Positions 63,421 to 64,000 of a stretch of 64,000 nucleotides of DNA are shown one piece after another (within the stretch, counting starts at the first letter, position 1; each line of letters starts with the position of its first letter). This DNA comes from Thermanaerothrix daxensis (GTDB taxonomy: Bacteria > Chloroflexota > Anaerolineae > Anaerolineales > Anaerolineaceae). Where the stretch lies: positions 434,001 to 498,000 of the forward strand of contig NZ_LGKO01000002.1 of NCBI RefSeq assembly GCF_001306145.1. The letters run 5' to 3'. The position numbers and the translations under genes were made by a program. Below the pieces are notes generated by a model. That model made no database searches. It had not been told where the DNA came from and was given only the letters and a program-made list of their open reading frames with translations.

Positions 63421-64000
63421 ATGGGTTTTCGCCTTGAGAAACTGGAAAGCCGCTTGCGCGCCCTGGTCGAGGATTACCTGGGGCGTGTACCCTGGCGCGG
63501 GCGCGAAGAAGATTGGTCGCGACGTCTGTACGTGGCTTTGCAAACGGCTTTGTTAAACCAACCTACCGGCCGACCTCTGCCAGACCTTTGTGTAATTGAG
63601 GTGTCTCCTTCACTTTACGCGACCTGGCATCAGCAGACGGATTGGCAGGCGCCTTTGATACAGGCTCTGAAGGATGTAGCCAATGAGGTGGGGTTCACTT
63701 TCTTGGGAAATCCTCAAATTCTATTGCGCGCCTGCGCAGACCTGGGTGAGGACGAAATCCGGGTCCATTGGAAGTGGGGGGAGGAGATAATGGGCGAAAC
63801 CGCGGTGTTGGACTTCAACGAGCCGAGTCATGCCCACGCGCAGCCTCCAAGACGCGCTTTCCTCATTGTGCAGGGAAAAGATGTCTTTCCACTGGAACAA
63901 AGTGTGATCAGTATCGGGCGACACAGTGATAACATGCTGGTCCTGCCCGATCTCAGGGTCTCGCGCCACCATGCCCAGATTCGTTGTGTGGGCGAGCGGT
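63421..64000 (+). CDS. FHA-domain protein with DUF3662-like N-terminus, 3' end missing
   Basis: 193 codons are visible before the window ends. Residues 1-125 match the DUF3662 module found before FHA domains (RLEKLESRLRALVEDYLG, VEVSPSLYATW). An FHA domain begins near 140 with ISIGRHSDNMLVLPDLRVSRHHAQIR, including the phosphothreonine-binding R, S and H. It is likely to bind phosphorylated partners. The start has no SD and a -10 close by, which fits leaderless transcription. Confidence 0.85.
   Translation, partial: MGFRLEKLESRLRALVEDYLGRVPWRGREEDWSRRLYVALQTALLNQPTGRPLPDLCVIEVSPSLYATWHQQTDWQAPLIQALKDVANEVGFTFLGNPQILLRACADLGEDEIRVHWKWGEEIMGETAVLDFNEPSHAHAQPPRRAFLIVQGKDVFPLEQSVISIGRHSDNMLVLPDLRVSRHHAQIRCVGER

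Noticed and set aside
1-64000. CRISPR arrays, rRNA genes, prophage or complete insertion sequences
   Set aside because: No regularly spaced repeats, conserved rRNA stretches or transposase with terminal repeats was seen. The Y1-like domain at 7610 belongs to a host protein and lacks catalytic residues.

Overview
The window looks like a chromosomal segment of a Chloroflexota bacterium, most likely class Anaerolineae. This is an inference from gene content and style: large TPR and FHA proteins, family-5 binding proteins without a lipobox, PAS/GAF signalling proteins, a full Mrp antiporter operon, and RtcB with archease. No rRNA, tRNA, CRISPR array, intact insertion sequence or prophage was seen. 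Genes are packed tightly, with many ATGA or GTGA overlaps, and no gap without a gene exceeds 300 bp (the longest, about 266 bp, lies before 28168).

Layout. 1-2.4 kb: the end of a multihaem cytochrome c gene and a four-rhodanese lipoprotein. 2.4-9.35 kb (minus): a TPR protein, DNA polymerase I, and a receiver-like protein whose C-terminus resembles a catalytically dead IS200-type (Y1) transposase. 9.5-13 kb (plus): WecC, WecB and a glycosyltransferase for surface polysaccharide. 13-16.5 kb (minus): a phosphoribosyltransferase, then urocanate hydratase coupled to two paralogous membrane-anchored proteins. 16.6-23.2 kb: an RNA-modification island with an atypical tRNA-guanine transglycosylase, two tandem divergent 16S rRNA G1405-methyltransferase-like proteins, an RsmF-like m5C methyltransferase, RsmE, a YhhQ-type queuosine-precursor transporter and RsmI. 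The expected rRNA targets all lie in the ribosomal decoding centre.

23.3-30.8 kb: azlCD (azlC broken by two lesions), an aminotransferase, a VWA/MoxR pair, and a sugar kinase with a GH4 glycosidase. 30.9-36.7 kb: mrpABCDEFG for Na+/H+ antiport. 36.8-43.2 kb: an S9 peptidase, thioredoxin, class II aldolase, a split Tm-1-like pair and a PAS/GAF protein with a damaged-looking end. 43.5-55.7 kb: a long plus-strand run holding a zinc-ribbon protein, PfkB kinase, ParA/ParB, an amidohydrolase, two histidine kinases (the first with an MshEN-like N-terminus) and a response regulator, then CpaF, a double-XRE regulator, a TPR protein, a GNAT protein and a DsbA-like protein. 55.7-64 kb: DUF554 protein, PduO-type cobalamin adenosyltransferase, an unknown protein, a peptide-binding protein, SecG, a PHP protein, YbaK, RtcB with archease, and the start of an FHA protein.

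The strongest candidates for new biology are the decoding-centre modification island with its paired methyltransferases and variant TGT, and the receiver/dead-transposase fusion. Several genes have a -10 box 7-10 nt before the ATG, which points to leaderless transcription.
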